Under the pieces are notes generated by a model. The model did no database searches and was not told where the DNA came from. It was given only the letters and a program-made list of their open reading frames with translations. Shown here one piece after another: positions 38,007-50,300 of a stretch of 64,000 bases of DNA. The stretch covers positions 25,120,086-25,184,085 of the forward strand of contig CM031864.1 of assembly GCA_018697195.1 (NCBI GenBank), given 5' to 3'. The stretch is from Certhia americana. Lineage: Eukaryota; Chordata; Aves; Passeriformes; Certhiidae. How positions within the stretch are numbered: the stretch's first letter is position 1; every line of letters starts with the position of its first letter. The position numbers were made by a program, and so were the translations under genes.

Positions 38007-38285
38007 GAAAGAGCAGTTATTCCGTGTCAGACTAGAGGTCTGTCTAGCTCAGTAGTTCTTCTGATGGAACCACTCCCAGGTGCATAGAAAAACTAGAACA
38101 CTGAAGTTCTTCTCCTGGCAAACCCTTGTAGCAGTCAACACTCTGGGAGACCTTTGAGCTGGCAGTTCCAGAGGGGCTTATGTGTTTAATAGCTGCTGAT
38201 GGATTGTCGTCTCTAAAAAATGTCTTAGTTTTGAAAAACTTCATGGCATTAGTATTCACAACCTTCTGGTATAATTGTCCAGTCT
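38007..38285 (-). mobile_element. Ancient CR1-type LINE fragment, minus strand
   Basis: The plus strand shows AGAGCAGTTATTCCGTGTC, AGACTAGAGGTCTGTCTAGC, TCAGTAGTTCTTCTGATGG, then CTCCTGGCAAACCC, CTGGGAGACCTTTGAGCTGG, ATAGCTGCTGATGGA and ATTCACAACCTTCTGG. This order matches the old amniote CR1 3' region known from turtle and crocodile genomes (ggtccatctagcccagta ... atggacctatcctcc ... cttcacaacatc). It is heavily diverged, so it is much older than the other CR1s in the window. The assignment is from memory of that consensus. Confidence 0.7.
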
Positions 38286-38528
38286 GAAAAGGATTTTTTT
38301 TCATTTTAGTTTGCCACTTGAAGTGCTTGTGAATTTATCTGAATTCTAGAAGAATATATTTCCTTTTAGAATTTCACATAGAAATTAACTATATGTGGGG
38401 ATGCAAAGCTGTCTTAGAAGGTATGTGAATATAACTGCTTTATATTTGCAGTGAGGTATAATCCCAGTTCTGTTTACAGTCACCTGTCATGTATAGGTAC
38501 TATTATGGCTGTCATATTTAGGTGTCTG
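38286..38528. other. Short spacer before the hairpin array
   Basis: AT-rich sequence of about 240 bp, ending GGTGTCTG directly before the first repeat unit. Nothing else seen. Confidence 0.5.
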
Positions 38529-38686
38529 CATGCAAAAAAATGTTCAAATACATTTGAACATACATGCAAAAAAATNNNNNNNNNNCATGCAAAAAAATGT
38601 TCAAATACATTTGAACATACATGCAAAAAAATGTTCAAATACATTTGAACATACATGCAAAAAAAAGTTCAAATACATTGAACATA
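38529..38686. repeat. 34-bp tandem array with palindromic units, broken by an N gap
   Basis: Units begin at 38529, 38563, 38586, 38620 and 38654. Each is CATGC, an A-run of seven, then a palindrome with 9-bp arms TGTTCAAAT and ATTTGAACA around AC, then TA. The complete internal units are identical. The last is diverged (A-run of eight, TTC for TGTTC, one base missing) and marks the array edge. Unit 2 is cut after 13 bases by ten Ns. Thirteen bases plus ten Ns give 23, not the 34-bp period, so the gap size is nominal and the true array is probably longer. It gives meaningless open frames. Confidence 0.97.
38576..38585. other. Assembly gap, 10 Ns
   Basis: Ten undetermined bases inside the tandem array. 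It is the only gap in the window, and its position in a near-identical hairpin repeat suggests the assembler or sequencing chemistry failed there. Confidence 0.99.
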
Positions 38687-39256
38687 CAAACACAGCTTTC
38701 TGTAGCTGTGCATCCTGGACATAGATTGGGGTGAGTCTTGATTCAGAAACACTCAGATGACAAAAGAGTTGCTGCAAGCCAAGGAGCAACTTCAGCAACG
38801 TTGTTGGAAGATTTACTGAAGTATATATTAGCAAGAGATCTGGTGCAGCTTTTTAGGGGGTGCGTAAGAATGTGGAGAACAGAATTTAAAAGTTTTATTA
38901 AAGAGCTTGAAGTTAAGTAATACAGATTCCAGTAAGTGCTGTGTGATATGGAAAAAGCAGTAACTCAGTCTCTGAACTATTCTGTAGGTTGGCTTCCACC
39001 ACACCATCCTCGACTATTTTAGGAATAGATGGTTCATAACAAACTTGCGGTTTAAATTGGACTTTATCTTTGTGTAGCAGGGAAGCATGATCCTTTGGCT
39101 GTGAATTGACCTACAGTATTTGCTTTTGTGCTGTTGGTTCAGGAGTCTGGGTTACAGGAGCCTTTTGGGTCACAGACTTCTGTATACTGGTGGTAAAGTT
39201 GTGTTTGGTTTATTAAAGGAAACTCTTCAAAGGTTAGTAGTTTATTATCAGACAAT
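38687..39256. other. Spacer, no gene
   Basis: 570 bp of ordinary AT-rich sequence between the array and the next CR1. No feature recognised. Confidence 0.5.
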
Positions 39257-39426
39257 CAAAGAGTATCCTGAGCTGGAAGGGGCACATCAGGATCATTGAG
39301 TCCAACCCTGCAGAGACACCGCACCAATCCCACCCTGTGCATCCCTGGGAGCATTGTCCAAATGTTCCTGGAGCTCTGGCAGCCTTGGGACCATGCCCAT
39401 TTGCTGGGGAGCCTGGGCAGTGCCCT
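39257..39426 (-). mobile_element. CR1 LINE 3' fragment, minus strand
   Basis: The plus strand reads CTGAGCTGGAAGGGGCAC, ATCAGGATCATTGAGTCC, GGGAGCATTGTCCAAATG, TTCCTGGAGCTCTGGCAGCC and GGGGAGCCTGGGCAGTGCCC. Same subfamily as the copies at 20571 and 33536. Antisense to the inferred direction of transcription. Confidence 0.94.
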
Positions 39427-42400
39427 TACTGTAGTGGTTTCTGAAATCTGTTGATAAAAATGGGTAGCATTTTCATGTTTTTAAAGCAAATAGAAACTCT
39501 TCATCTCGTCATTTCTACTGCTATTCCACCCTTAGGCCTGTAAACTTATGATTAAAGTGGGTGGAATTTCAGCCTGATGGTTTATGGGTGGCATAATAGT
39601 AGAGACTGACCAGACAAACATTTTGTTTTAAAAATAGAGAGGCTTACATAATGATGCTATATGCAACAACAGTATATGGACATGGATAAGATCTCTGGAA
39701 CAGTATTAATCCAGCAGCATCCTTTGCCTGCATGTCTGGTGTTGCTTGCTTCAAAGAAAGGTAATTCTGGAGTGAGGAGATGCCAATGCCAAGTGATTGA
39801 TCCAGTCCTGAGTAGACTTTAGGCAGGGCTCTGGATTAGAAGTTTGGAGAAACAAGTCTTTAAACCACTGTGTTATCTGAATAGGAGAAAACCATTCTTT
39901 GTCGTCTTTTTTTTTTTTCCTGTAGAGTCCTGTCTGTCTCTGTGTTTTGAATTGTTCACAGAGATTCATGTCTTAATGTGTGGCATGTGCTTATGAAATC
40001 TGAGGCTGCGTTTTGGAGAATAAAAAAAACCAGTGAATATGTCTGAAAGCATCAGGATGGGATCAGAGGCTTTGCTATGAAAGTGGCCTGAGTTTCTTCT
40101 CCTTCTGTCTCTGCATCTCTAAGAGAAAAGCACAGACTTTATCTGTCGAGTTTGGAAAAAGATAAAGAGTAAGTTCACTTGAAATATGTATTTAATAGGA
40201 AAAGTTTCCCAGGATCTATATATACAGGTGGGCATTTTCCCAAAAGTATGTTAGGTGTTGAGGCCATAAAAATGTTGCTGCTAACCAAAATTCTAGCCCT
40301 GAATGTATCTATAAATACCATAGCCTCACCCCTTTGGCTCTGTGAAATTATATGTAGCTGGACTAATTTCATACATCAGGACATAAAAGGACCTTGGTCA
40401 ACTTGTGCTTTTATAATAAACAAGGAAAAGTTTATCTAGGTTCCCCAGTTCATTCACACAAAGACAGCTTTTTACTCGGGGAGGGGGAGGTACTTACCTC
40501 TTAGACTTTCCTCCTTAGGATTTTTATCTCATCCCATCCCAAGATTTTATTAATAAAACAACTTTAATGTTTATGCATTTAGGCAGACAGAACTCTGCGT
40601 TTTGGAGTCATGGCTAATTAGATTTGTGGAGCCTGTGCAATTTTGGACATTGGGCAGGGAGATTGTTTTTGCAGGAAGACACAGAGGAAGGAACACATTG
40701 CTTGTATTCCCTTTCTTACAGTGGCAGCAGCAGCATTTTCCATGCCCTGTGCACGTTCATGATGTTGGTGTGCTGTTTCTGGGGAAGCAGGCTTGTTGAA
40801 GTTCACCTTTGTGTTTGGAGGATTCCTTTAAAATTGCTATTCAGTAAAGATCTTGAGTAGCAGATATTTGCACTTCTCCAGTGGAAAACAGTCTGAGGGA
40901 AGAATGGGCTGGTAAGCCAAAACAAATGCTGTCTTTCTAGGGGCTGGTAATGGGCTGTAAGCCCATTTCTGCTTCAGTTTTGAGGGATGACTAAGATGTT
41001 TCTCTATTCTGGCAATATCTACTTCGGATCCTGCTGCTTAATTTCATCTACAGGCCTGCTCGCCCCTGCTGCATCTCGAAGGGAGCCCAGCTGATGTGCA
41101 GTAAATACACTGACAGAGTGTGCAGGAGCTGGTCTTTTGTTACCGCTGGAAGTGCCTGGCTCCAGGGCGTTCTCTGAGCTGGGGTGTTTCAGGCTGTGGT
41201 TTGGGCTGCTGAGCACGGCCAGCCATGTGATGCTGAAGGACAGGCTGCTGCTCCTCTCCTCCCAGTGCAGCCGTGCCTCTTATGTACGTGCAGAGGTTGT
41301 GGTCTGGTGGATGCCCAGAGGCTCAGCTTTCCCTTCCGAGCCTTTATTTTTGCAGGAATCTGAAATAGCAGAGCTGAAGCTGCTGAATAAGCCAGGCTGA
41401 ATCCAGGGGAGCAGATCTGGCTCTCCCCTTCGTCTGCCACAGAAATGTGGAGAGGAGAAACTCCTGTGAGTAGTTCAGGGAATTGTTTGATTAGTGGGTG
41501 AAAGGAAAGCCAGCCAGGGTTTCCTAATCCCATTTCTATTCATTTTACCCCTCAAAGGTCTAATGGATATAATTGTTTTTTCTTATGATGTATGTTTTTA
41601 AATTACTCCCTAGTTTTCAAGTGTGGGAGTCTATCAGCCAGAGTGACTGAAATTGAAACCAAAACCTTGTGATGAACAAGTTCCTGAGATGATCTCTGTT
41701 TAATAATAAGAGGGAGCTGTATTCTTTCTGCTTTGGTCATATTGGATGAGGTGTATCTTTGAGATGAAAAAGTTGTGATGCTCATAGTAGGAGGGGAGTA
41801 CTTCTTTCTTTTGTCTCCAGCATTGCAGCAGAGATGCTAATTAAGTACCAAACAAATTGAGTTTGGGCAAGTTTGCCTTTGCTATGGCAGTGAAAATGTT
41901 TTGTTTGGGAGAGCTGTGCAAATTACACCCTGAGGCGTTCACGCGGAGATAAATCAGCCCCTGGCTTCCCCAAATCCTCCTGCTTCAGTCCTCGGAAATA
42001 TGCCAGAGAAGCTTTGGGAATGGCAGGAGTCAGTGAGCATGTTCTGTAGCAGATTGTGTACGGGCAGAGCCCTGAGCAAAGACGTCACGGTGAGGAGTGA
42101 CTGTGATCCCAGCAGAGAGGCTCTGCCAGCGGGACAGGCGCATCAGGGCAAGCAGCTTGAAATGTGGGGCTACTCTGCTGTTCTTCCCCAGCGGCTGGAC
42201 ACTGAGCTGGATTTTCCTGTAGCTACCATTCTGCATCTTTGGCATTTTGGCAAGAGAAAGACTGTTTTCTGAAAAATCAAACCTTAAAACATGGAATAAG
42301 AGACCTCAGGCTTAGTAACAATGTTTAGGAGAAAAATAAATGCTCAGCCTTGTGAAGCTGCACTTAGTTGTACATTTATTTGGGAATTTTTTACAAGCAT

Positions 42401-45371
42401 AATGGAAAATTATGCATTCGACTCTTCTCAGAGTTGCCGTGGGATTCAGGGGACCTAATTTCCCTAAGACTATGAAAATCCCAGGCTTTGCCGTGTAATT
42501 TTTGTTTGCCTTTACACTTCTGTGCTAGTCTCTGAGCCTTCTTTCATCCACAGCAAATGCCTGGGTGCTGCAACAGATATAGTTTAAAAGCCAGTGATTT
42601 GAGAGAAAAAGAGCTGGAGCTTCTTAGATGTCTGGGGACTGGATGAAGTGGGATTAATCTGACATTAAGGCAGAAATTTGTGAGAGAAGCTCGGTCAAGT
42701 GACTGGCTGGAGAGAGGGGGGATTCATGAAGTCAAAGTCACTTCTTTAGCCTAAGGGGGATCAGGCTGATATATTTCTGAAGGGATATTTTGCCTGGCCT
42801 CTCCCACAGACTCTGGGTAACTGTCACATACTTTCTCTGCATTTGCTTGGCATTCTGAGAGATCATGCCTTAAAAAAAGACTCTCAGAGTGAGCAGATTT
42901 CCAGAAGGTCATTGGAAATTTAATGCTACAGTGTAATGAGGTTTGTGAGTTACCTGTAACGCAAATAACAGTGCTGACGAGTTGCTTTTCAATTATTAAT
43001 TCTTGCACAGTAAGTTGTTGGCCATTAAGATGGGTTGTCTATGCAAAGTGGTTCCATAAAATGCAAATTATTAGCTTCTATGTGGGTCAGAAAATATTGC
43101 TTACTTGGTGTAGCTCTTGTAGTTAAATAGACTCCTTTGGCAAGCAAATAATTTAAGCGCTGGTTACTCTCAGCATTGTCAAAAACATACATGAGTTCTT
43201 CTGAGTGTAAATAAAAGGGTTTCAGCTTTGAATGATGACTCCAGGATTTGGCTTAAAAGCTATTTTTGGGCCACGGGCACAGCCCAAAGCCGGGGGATGT
43301 ATGTGGCTCTGCTGCTGGAATGGCGTCAGGGTGGAGGATGACTAAGTCACCCCTGCAACTTCCTTGTTGCTCCAGAAAGGTGGTGATTTATTGCAGCTCT
43401 GTGTCAGCAGTAAATCGCTGTCCACCCGCGCTGATTCAGCCGCCCAACTTAGCTGGGAGTTAGGGCTGTGCCCTGGGTCCCTCCCGGCTCCTTCCCACCC
43501 AGCAGCTGCCAAGGGTGGAAACGGGGCCATCGCCCTTCCTGCCCTGTGTCCGAGCGCCAGCCAGGCCATGGATCCTGTCCTCGTGCACACATGGCATTGG
43601 GATGGTGTTCTTGCCGAGTCAGGGAAGATCGGCTGGCCAAAGCCTCATGGCTTTAGGCTTCTGAAGGTGCTGAGGTTGTAGCAATAGCAAATGTGGCAGA
43701 ATCAGCACATAGTGATGTTGCTGCTTGGTGAAAAATCAGTCCAAACCCTTACAGGCCCTGCCCTGGCTTTCCTTTGTACGCAGAACAGGTTGGGCAGCAG
43801 TACAGGACTAAAGAGACTACATGAAGCAAGGAGGAGTTCACTGAAGATGTTCATTAAGTGTAATGTGTCGAGGGCTCCTGTTTTTCTGGGGTTTACAATG
43901 CCTTCAGTGCATGAGGACAGATTCCTTTGCTCCCATTGTGATGAGTGAGGCAAGTAGTTATTTAACTGCTGCCTTTTCCCTTCTGCCTGCCCTCCAAAAG
44001 AATGCTCAAGGTGCAAACCCTCACCAGTCTAAGGACCTGATTTTGAAATAAAACACTTCATTTCAGGTACAGGAATGATGTGGCTGCGATGGAGACTGAT
44101 GACAATGCCTCCTCTCCTTTTTCCACCCTGCTCTTCCAAGAGCTGCTGCTATCCTAGGAAAGCACATGAAGAACCCACTTGCTCACTCTTGTCGTCACAG
44201 CCCTTATCTCTTTAGTGGAGTGTAAATAACCAGGATAATTGTTGTGTTCCTGTCTGTCTTGTGCCCTAAGCCAAATGCAGAAGAAACAACTTTCTGGGGC
44301 ATTTTTGCATCATCCTGCGCTTTGAAAAGGCACAAACAGGCTGTTGTTGGGCATAATCAGCATCAGCTGCTGCCTGAGGTGTCATCTGGCCAAGCAGGAG
44401 GCAAGTTTTGATGCAGACCTTGTCAGAGGCAGAGGTGGGAGGGAGGATCCCAGGTGAATTAACCATTCCATAAGGAAAGGAAATTATGCCCCAAAATCTG
44501 TGGGCGTTCCTAGTGTGTGGGGTCAGCTCTGCTTTTGATCTTGGTTGTGACTGAATATCCTCAGTCACAATCTCAGGAATAAAAATTGCAAGTAAGTGGA
44601 GGCAGCCCTGAAGACTTCTGGATTTCTGTTTCATGGTTGCTACCTGAATGACGCTCTCTGGTTTGCTGATTGATTCTTTTAATGGGTAAATTGGTGATCT
44701 CTCTGCTTTCTTATGTGCTCAATTTCCTGTTCTTCCTTTCCTTGTCTATAATTTTCCATTCCTTACCTGTTGCCATCTCCCTGACATGTCATTAGCATGC
44801 CTGAATTTCTGTGTTGAAATGGTTTTATTGCTTTTAAGATACGAAATGTGACTGGGTGTAGAATGAAAGTAGCGTATGAGCTTCAGCCTGCTGCTTCAGT
44901 GCCAGTGAAATCAAACTCTGTGAGCTAGCATCCATATCCATAAGGTTTTTTCCTAGTGCAGACTAAGCTGAGGTGCTGAGTGTGGGAATGCTGTCCAATG
45001 TTGATGGAGAAGAGCCCCAGCATTGGAGGAGTGCAGGGGACCTTTCTGTATCATCAGACTGCAGGACTGGTTTTGGGCCTTGATTTAAATGTCAAAGGAC
45101 TGATGGAAAGCAGAAGATGGGAGTGACTTTGGCTCTTAAGGCAGAGTATGCCTGTTGGTGGTAGGGGTTGGAAGCTGTCTCCAGTTCCCCATCCCTACCT
45201 GGTCATTAGCCACCAGATTGAGTAGGCTGAAGGGTTTGGGGTGCTCTAGGACTGTTTAATACTGATTCAAATTACAGTAGGCTCAGGGGCAGCGCCTTAG
45301 ACCTTCAGTTGTTTGTGCTTACCTGGAAACCTAGGAGTGCTGTGTGCTTCTGTCTGTGGCAGTTCCCCTGG
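39427..45371. other. Intronic-type stretch, no gene recognised
   Basis: 5.9 kb without a classifiable repeat. It includes a T-run of about 13 bases at 39908-39920 and a GC-richer patch near 43260-43620. Open frames overlap on both strands (43342-43681). No exon with a recognisable product. The 5-bp sequence CCTGG ending at 45371 is the left copy of an LTR target-site duplication. Confidence 0.5.
45367..45371. repeat. Left target-site duplication (CCTGG) of the LTR
   Basis: Five bases identical to 46081-46085, immediately outside the TG end of the LTR. Exact identity with both LTR termini in place supports a single insertion event. Confidence 0.88.
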
Positions 45372-46080
45372 TGTCTCAGGCTGCAATGCAAGATAGAACC
45401 AGAAGTGTGTATTCTGTCACCTTCTGCTGAAACCAGGGGGAGCAGTGTTCTTTAACTTTTCCATGACCCATCCCTCATGCCTCCAGGGGGATATCCTCTG
45501 TTAATGGGCCAGCTGTTAAAAATCAGGTGAAGCAGTTCTCATTATCTCTTCCACAACCCATCCTCAGTCCAAAAAATTATCTTCTGTTAGCGGGCCATTG
45601 AATCTCACTGCATGGCTGATAACATTACATCATCCATTGTGAGCTGCTCCACCCAGGGGGAGGAGCCAAGCATTCCTACCTGGATATAATCTGACGCTTG
45701 GAACACCATGGCACCCTTTTTCCACTGGATTCCCAGAGGAAGACCAGACCCATCCACACCACCACTGGACCTTCAGAGGAAAACTTCACCCTTCTACAGG
45801 GTCACTGCTTCAACAGAGCCACATCTGTCACTGCAGGAGGGCTGCAGCCACCATTTAATGGGACTGCTACCAACACCCTGACCAACAGGGTGTCAGGTTT
45901 TTTCTAGTGCATTTTTATCTTAATTTTCCTAATAAAGAACTGTTATTCCTATTCCCATGTCTTTTCCGGAGAGCCCTTAATTTCAAAATTATAATAATTT
46001 GGGGGGAGGGGATTTACATTTTCCATTTCAAGGGAGGCTTCTGCCTTCCTTAGCAGACACCTGTCTTTTAAACCAAGACA
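45372..46080 (+). mobile_element. Solo LTR of an endogenous retrovirus (ERVL-like), intact ends
   Basis: 709 bp starting TGTCTCAGG and ending AAACCAAGACA, with TG...CA termini inside a perfect 5-bp inverted repeat (TGTCT/AGACA). It is flanked by a direct repeat CCTGG (45367-45371 and 46081-46085), the target-site duplication. Inside lie a TATA-like TATAAT (45685-45690) and a polyadenylation signal AATAAA (45931-45936), in the order expected for U3-R-U5 on the plus strand. No gag, pol or env sequence is present on either side, so this is a solo LTR left by recombination between two LTRs. The 5-bp duplication is typical of ERVL-class elements (family knowledge). The sequence resembles passerine LTRs I know, but the subfamily name is not assigned. 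It carries a sense-strand poly(A) signal inside the putative intron. Confidence 0.93.
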
Positions 46081-46085
46081 CCTGG
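46081..46085. repeat. Right target-site duplication (CCTGG) of the LTR
   Basis: Five bases identical to 45367-45371, immediately outside the CA end of the LTR. Confidence 0.88.
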
Positions 46086-47174
46086 TTTCCATCCTGTTTG
46101 CTGCTTTGTTTTAGGGAATATTAGGGAAAAAAGAGAACAAGCATGCACTGGTAAAACTGCTTCAAAGCCTGTGTTAAGGAATAGAAAATGTACATGCTTC
46201 CAGATATTGCCAGAATAGGAGAAAAGCAACATGAGGTAGGGAATGGTGCACTGGGATGGGAGTTGGGAGACCACAGCTCTTTTTCCCAGGGGACTGTGGA
46301 GCTGCTGTGATAGGATTTGCCCATCCAGGCTCTCTACAGCCAGACTCTGAGCTTGTCTGTGCTTTGCTATATCAAAAAATAAAAAACTGATTCTTTTTCT
46401 CACTTTTGAAGTGTTTGGGTAAGTTGTTTGTTTGGTTTTTTGAGTTTTTTTGGTTTGTGGGTTTTTTTTTTCTTTTGTTCAATTTTGTTTGTTTGGTTTT
46501 TTGGGGTTTTCTTAATCCAGAGTGAAATCTGGATTATTTTTCAAAACCCTTTGATCAACTTGAACCTCAGTAGCTTAATTCTGTTCTCATAACAGATTTG
46601 CTTGTCAAATACTATTTTTAAGTTCAGAATTGACAGAGAATATGATAAGAATTCAGAACATGACAGAGTATTTCCTCTTGGTGTCTATGACAAGTACTTG
46701 TGCTCAGAGTGCGGGGCTGGGGTGTGCCCTATTTCCTGATGTTTTTTGAAGTTTCATTTGCCTCCACAAGGCGAAGGCAGTGCTGATGGACTGCAGGGTT
46801 GTATTGCTAATAACTGTAAACAGCAATTCTGACTCATTGCTCATGGGAGACAGAAGTACAGTCAAATATTGTGGCCATGTTAATTTGTTTACAAATAGGA
46901 AAATTAGTGTAAATATCATTGCAGGTGAGGTTTAGCACATGTTTTTTTTGCTGCCCTCCTTAGAAGGTGCATGGCTGCCCTGCACATCTGGTGTTTGACC
47001 ATCCCCCAGCTTCAGCTCTCCACCACCTTCCTGCAGTCCCTACCTGCCTCATACAGACTAGAGTCTTTCGGTACCTTGGACTTAGCATGTGTTAAAAATT
47101 AACTTCTAGGAAGAAGTTCAGAGTAATGGTTGGCCACCATGGTGCCCAGCAAAGGTGGTATTCTCAAATATTTG
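46086..47174. other. Spacer with a T/G-rich tract, no gene
   Basis: 1.1 kb holding the T/G-rich low-complexity tract annotated separately. Two overlapping minus-strand frames at 46068-46403 are not recognised. Confidence 0.5.
46421..46512. repeat. T/G-rich low-complexity tract
   Basis: About 90 bp made almost only of T and G: repeated GTTTG and GGTTTTTTG motifs with T-runs up to ten. There is no fixed period. On the plus strand of a transcribed intron this would be a U/G-rich RNA stretch. Confidence 0.85.
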
Positions 47175-47300
47175 TAGCATGGCCTGGGTTAGAAGGCACC
47201 TTGAAGATTATATCATTCCAACCCCTGGAATAGCAGGGACACCTTCCACTAGACCAGGCTGCTCCAAGCCTCATCCAGCCTGGCCTTGGGTATTTCATGT
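47175..47300 (-). mobile_element. CR1 LINE 3' fragment, minus strand
   Basis: The plus strand reads GTAGCATGGCCTGGGTTAG, AAGGCACCTTGAAGATTA, AACCCCTGGAATAGCAGGG, ACACCTTCCACTAGACCAGG, CTGCTCCAAGCCTCATCC and AGCCTGGCCTTGGGTATTTC. A moderately diverged avian CR1 3' end. Confidence 0.92.
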
Positions 47301-50300
47301 TGGCTGACTCTTCATTTTTGGGTAAAGACAGAGCCTGAGCAGGTTGTGTCTGGGTCATCACCATCCAGAGCTGGTGTCAGTAACCAGGAAAATGACATGG
47401 AGAGTGGGAGTAAAATGTTCGTAAATGTAGTAAGCAAGGTGGTGGCAAAGTGGAGGGCTGAAATGTCATGTGAAGAGCTAAACACCTGATGACACGAGGC
47501 TGGAAATGTGAGAAGGAGAAGCCGAGGCATGGCCTAGCAAACCCAAAAGGAGGCACTTGCTATTGGGAAGGAAATGGTCTAAGGGCAATGTGTGGCTTGC
47601 CTTGCTGTCTCAGGGTGTGTGGTCCAGGGCAGAAATGATTAGGTGCTTCTTTCTCCTGTCCTTCATACGGGGTGTGTTATAAATAAAAGCTTTCTGAATG
47701 AGTACTCAGGGCCAGAGCTGATTTCTGTAGGCTGCCATGGCTTTGTGTTGCTTTTCTTCTTTGTGCACCCTTCTCTTCTAGTGGGTGACGTACAGTTGGG
47801 CTGGATCCAGACAGAAAATTTGTCACTTGAATCATGCTGAACAGCACCAGTAGGTATGGGCAAGGCAGAAGAGGAAAGACTCAGGGGTTTTCGTCAATTC
47901 TGAAATATTAAAGATCAGCCAAAAAGCTTACATGTATTTCACTTGTGTTTGTTTGAACTGCAGTGATCCTGCTTAATGTGCTTTACTGATTTTCCTGGCA
48001 TCTCTTCCAGGGGGAAATGTAAATATTCCACTTAGGAGCAGTATTTCTTTTGATCTCTGCCTGCACCCCTTGTTTGTTCCCTAAAACTTCTCTTTTTCTA
48101 CCACAAACCACTTAGATAACTAGTGTTACAGCAGAATAATCACCACTTGTGTTAGTTCCTTGATTCTCAGTGGTGCTGGTTTGTATTCTGGGATTTGAGT
48201 ACAAGACAGACAAGTAGGTAAGTAAGTGAAAGGCAAAGCAACAGCAACAAGAAAAAAAAATAGTATTTGATTAAAAATCCATTTTACTGTGGCACCTTAT
48301 CTGTAGCTAATCGTGTGTGTGTTTTTTGGGGGGAAGTGAGGGTATAGGTGAAGTTTAATGGATGAACCTTCACTTGTTAAACTTGGGATGGGGCTTGATG
48401 GGAGAAATCAGTCTCATTGTGGCATGGACACACTGTTGGGAAAGAGGGAGCACTAGCACCAGCTGTGGGAGTACAGTGATTTGTGACTCCAGTAGCTTTG
48501 GCTGGTTAAAGGCCCTGCTCTGTAGATGGAGGCTTGTTGGTATTTCTGTTTTATGTCCCCACCCGTGCTGTGTGGTGTTGCAGTGACCTGCAAAAGTCAG
48601 AGCAGCACGAATTTCTGTGCAGTTTCGTGTTGCCACTTGTGCTGGCACACGGGATGTTTGACAGGAAAGGTCCTGGCAGGACACCAAGGAACAAGAGCTG
48701 GCTTGTCAGCAGAGGCAACGGAGGGAAGGTGCAGAGCTGGTGCAGCAGGGCCTCATGTCCAGGGCAAAGAGCTCCAGTGCTGGTTTTGAGCAGAGAAGCT
48801 TTATCTGTAAAGTCTTAGGCAACATAAAGTTGTTCCATGGGGGTCTTCTTTATTGGCTTAAAATTTTAAGGCATTTCTAAAAAGCTCTTAAGAAATTCCA
48901 TGGTTAATTTCGCTTCCAAGTCACAAGGATGTTCTTAAGGAGTTTTCTCTCACCATCACTGGCACCATTTCCCATTTCTTCTTCTTAAATTTCCCCTCAC
49001 CACATTACCAGTTGAGTTATGTTGGTGCAAGGAGACCCCAGATGAGATCAGGTGTTGTTCTGGGAAATGCAGTCATGGCTTGCAGCAAGGAGATTGATTT
49101 TCCAAAGCTCACAAGGTGGGGAGGAGGGAAGGAACAAGGAAATGGACAGGAGAGCCCAACAGCTGTGATGGTCATTCCATGCTGCCCTGCTGTGTTGCTC
49201 TTCCTACAACTTTAGTTACACTTTGAAGAGAAAAGAGTTGCCTCTGTACTTGAGTTGGGGTAGGAGGGAGTGTTACTACATGATCATTTCTGTATTCCCA
49301 CACCGTTTCCCATGCTTTTGATTTCTCTTGGGTGCAGGATGAAATTGATTTCATGGACCAGATGTAGTTGTTGGGAATAACTGCATTGTCAAGTCGTCTT
49401 TAAAGTCTTGGGTGGGCTTGTGGAGTCTGTGTAGGATGGCTGGGGAGATTGGGGGATTCCTCTGAAGGCTTCCTAAAGAAGGAATCGCTTTTTTTGTTGT
49501 TGTTTCTGTACATTCCCAGCTGAGCTTTTGGGATAACAACAGTTTGGGAAAGCAAAGGGATATAATGAAAGTTTGCCATCAAATTTGAAAACAAAAAGGC
49601 CTGTTTCTTCTATGGATATTAGAGCAGGGATGGAAAGGTGGAGCTTTCTTTTGGTAAGTGCTTTCTCCATTCATGAAAAGTAGCAACTGTTCTGTTGGGT
49701 TTGGGGGTGGGGGGTGTTGCCTGTCTTTCATTTCTCTTACATTGTTTTCTCATCTTCCTCTCCAATGAGTGCTGAAGGAAGTGCTGGTATTCCTGGAATG
49801 ATGGATTATCATCTGTTAAGGGACTGACAGTCTAATTGAAATGGTGAATTTTGAGCATGCTGTGAGTGCACTCGTTCCTTGTGTCCTGTTACTCAGTCTG
49901 TGGTGTATGAATGTTTGCTAGTGATAAAACTCATTTTCATGTTTATAGACTTAATGATTTTCATTGGTAAAACCTCTTTATTTTTAGTCTCTTTGAAGCC
50001 AGTAGAAAAATTAATTTACTTTTAGAGTTGGTCACTTTTTATCAGATTGCATTTTTTTCTTCCAAAGCCTGCAAGTAGCATTTTCCTCTTGTTTTCTGCC
50101 TACTCAACCAATCAGAATGTTTTTAGTCCTACTCTAACTGGTATGGTAAATAAGTTTATTCTATTCTCCATCAGATTCCTGCCTTAGCTGAGGACTGTAA
50201 AAAATGACTGAAGTGATTGGGCAGTGACTCTTAAGAACAAAGGGTTTGCTGTGTCTAGTCTCTTGAAGTGCTTTTGTGCAGATGTGGGAGCAGGGATGGT

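Noticed and set aside
38529..38686. CRISPR-like array
   Set aside because: Units are directly adjacent with no unique spacers, and the genome is vertebrate; it is a plain tandem repeat.
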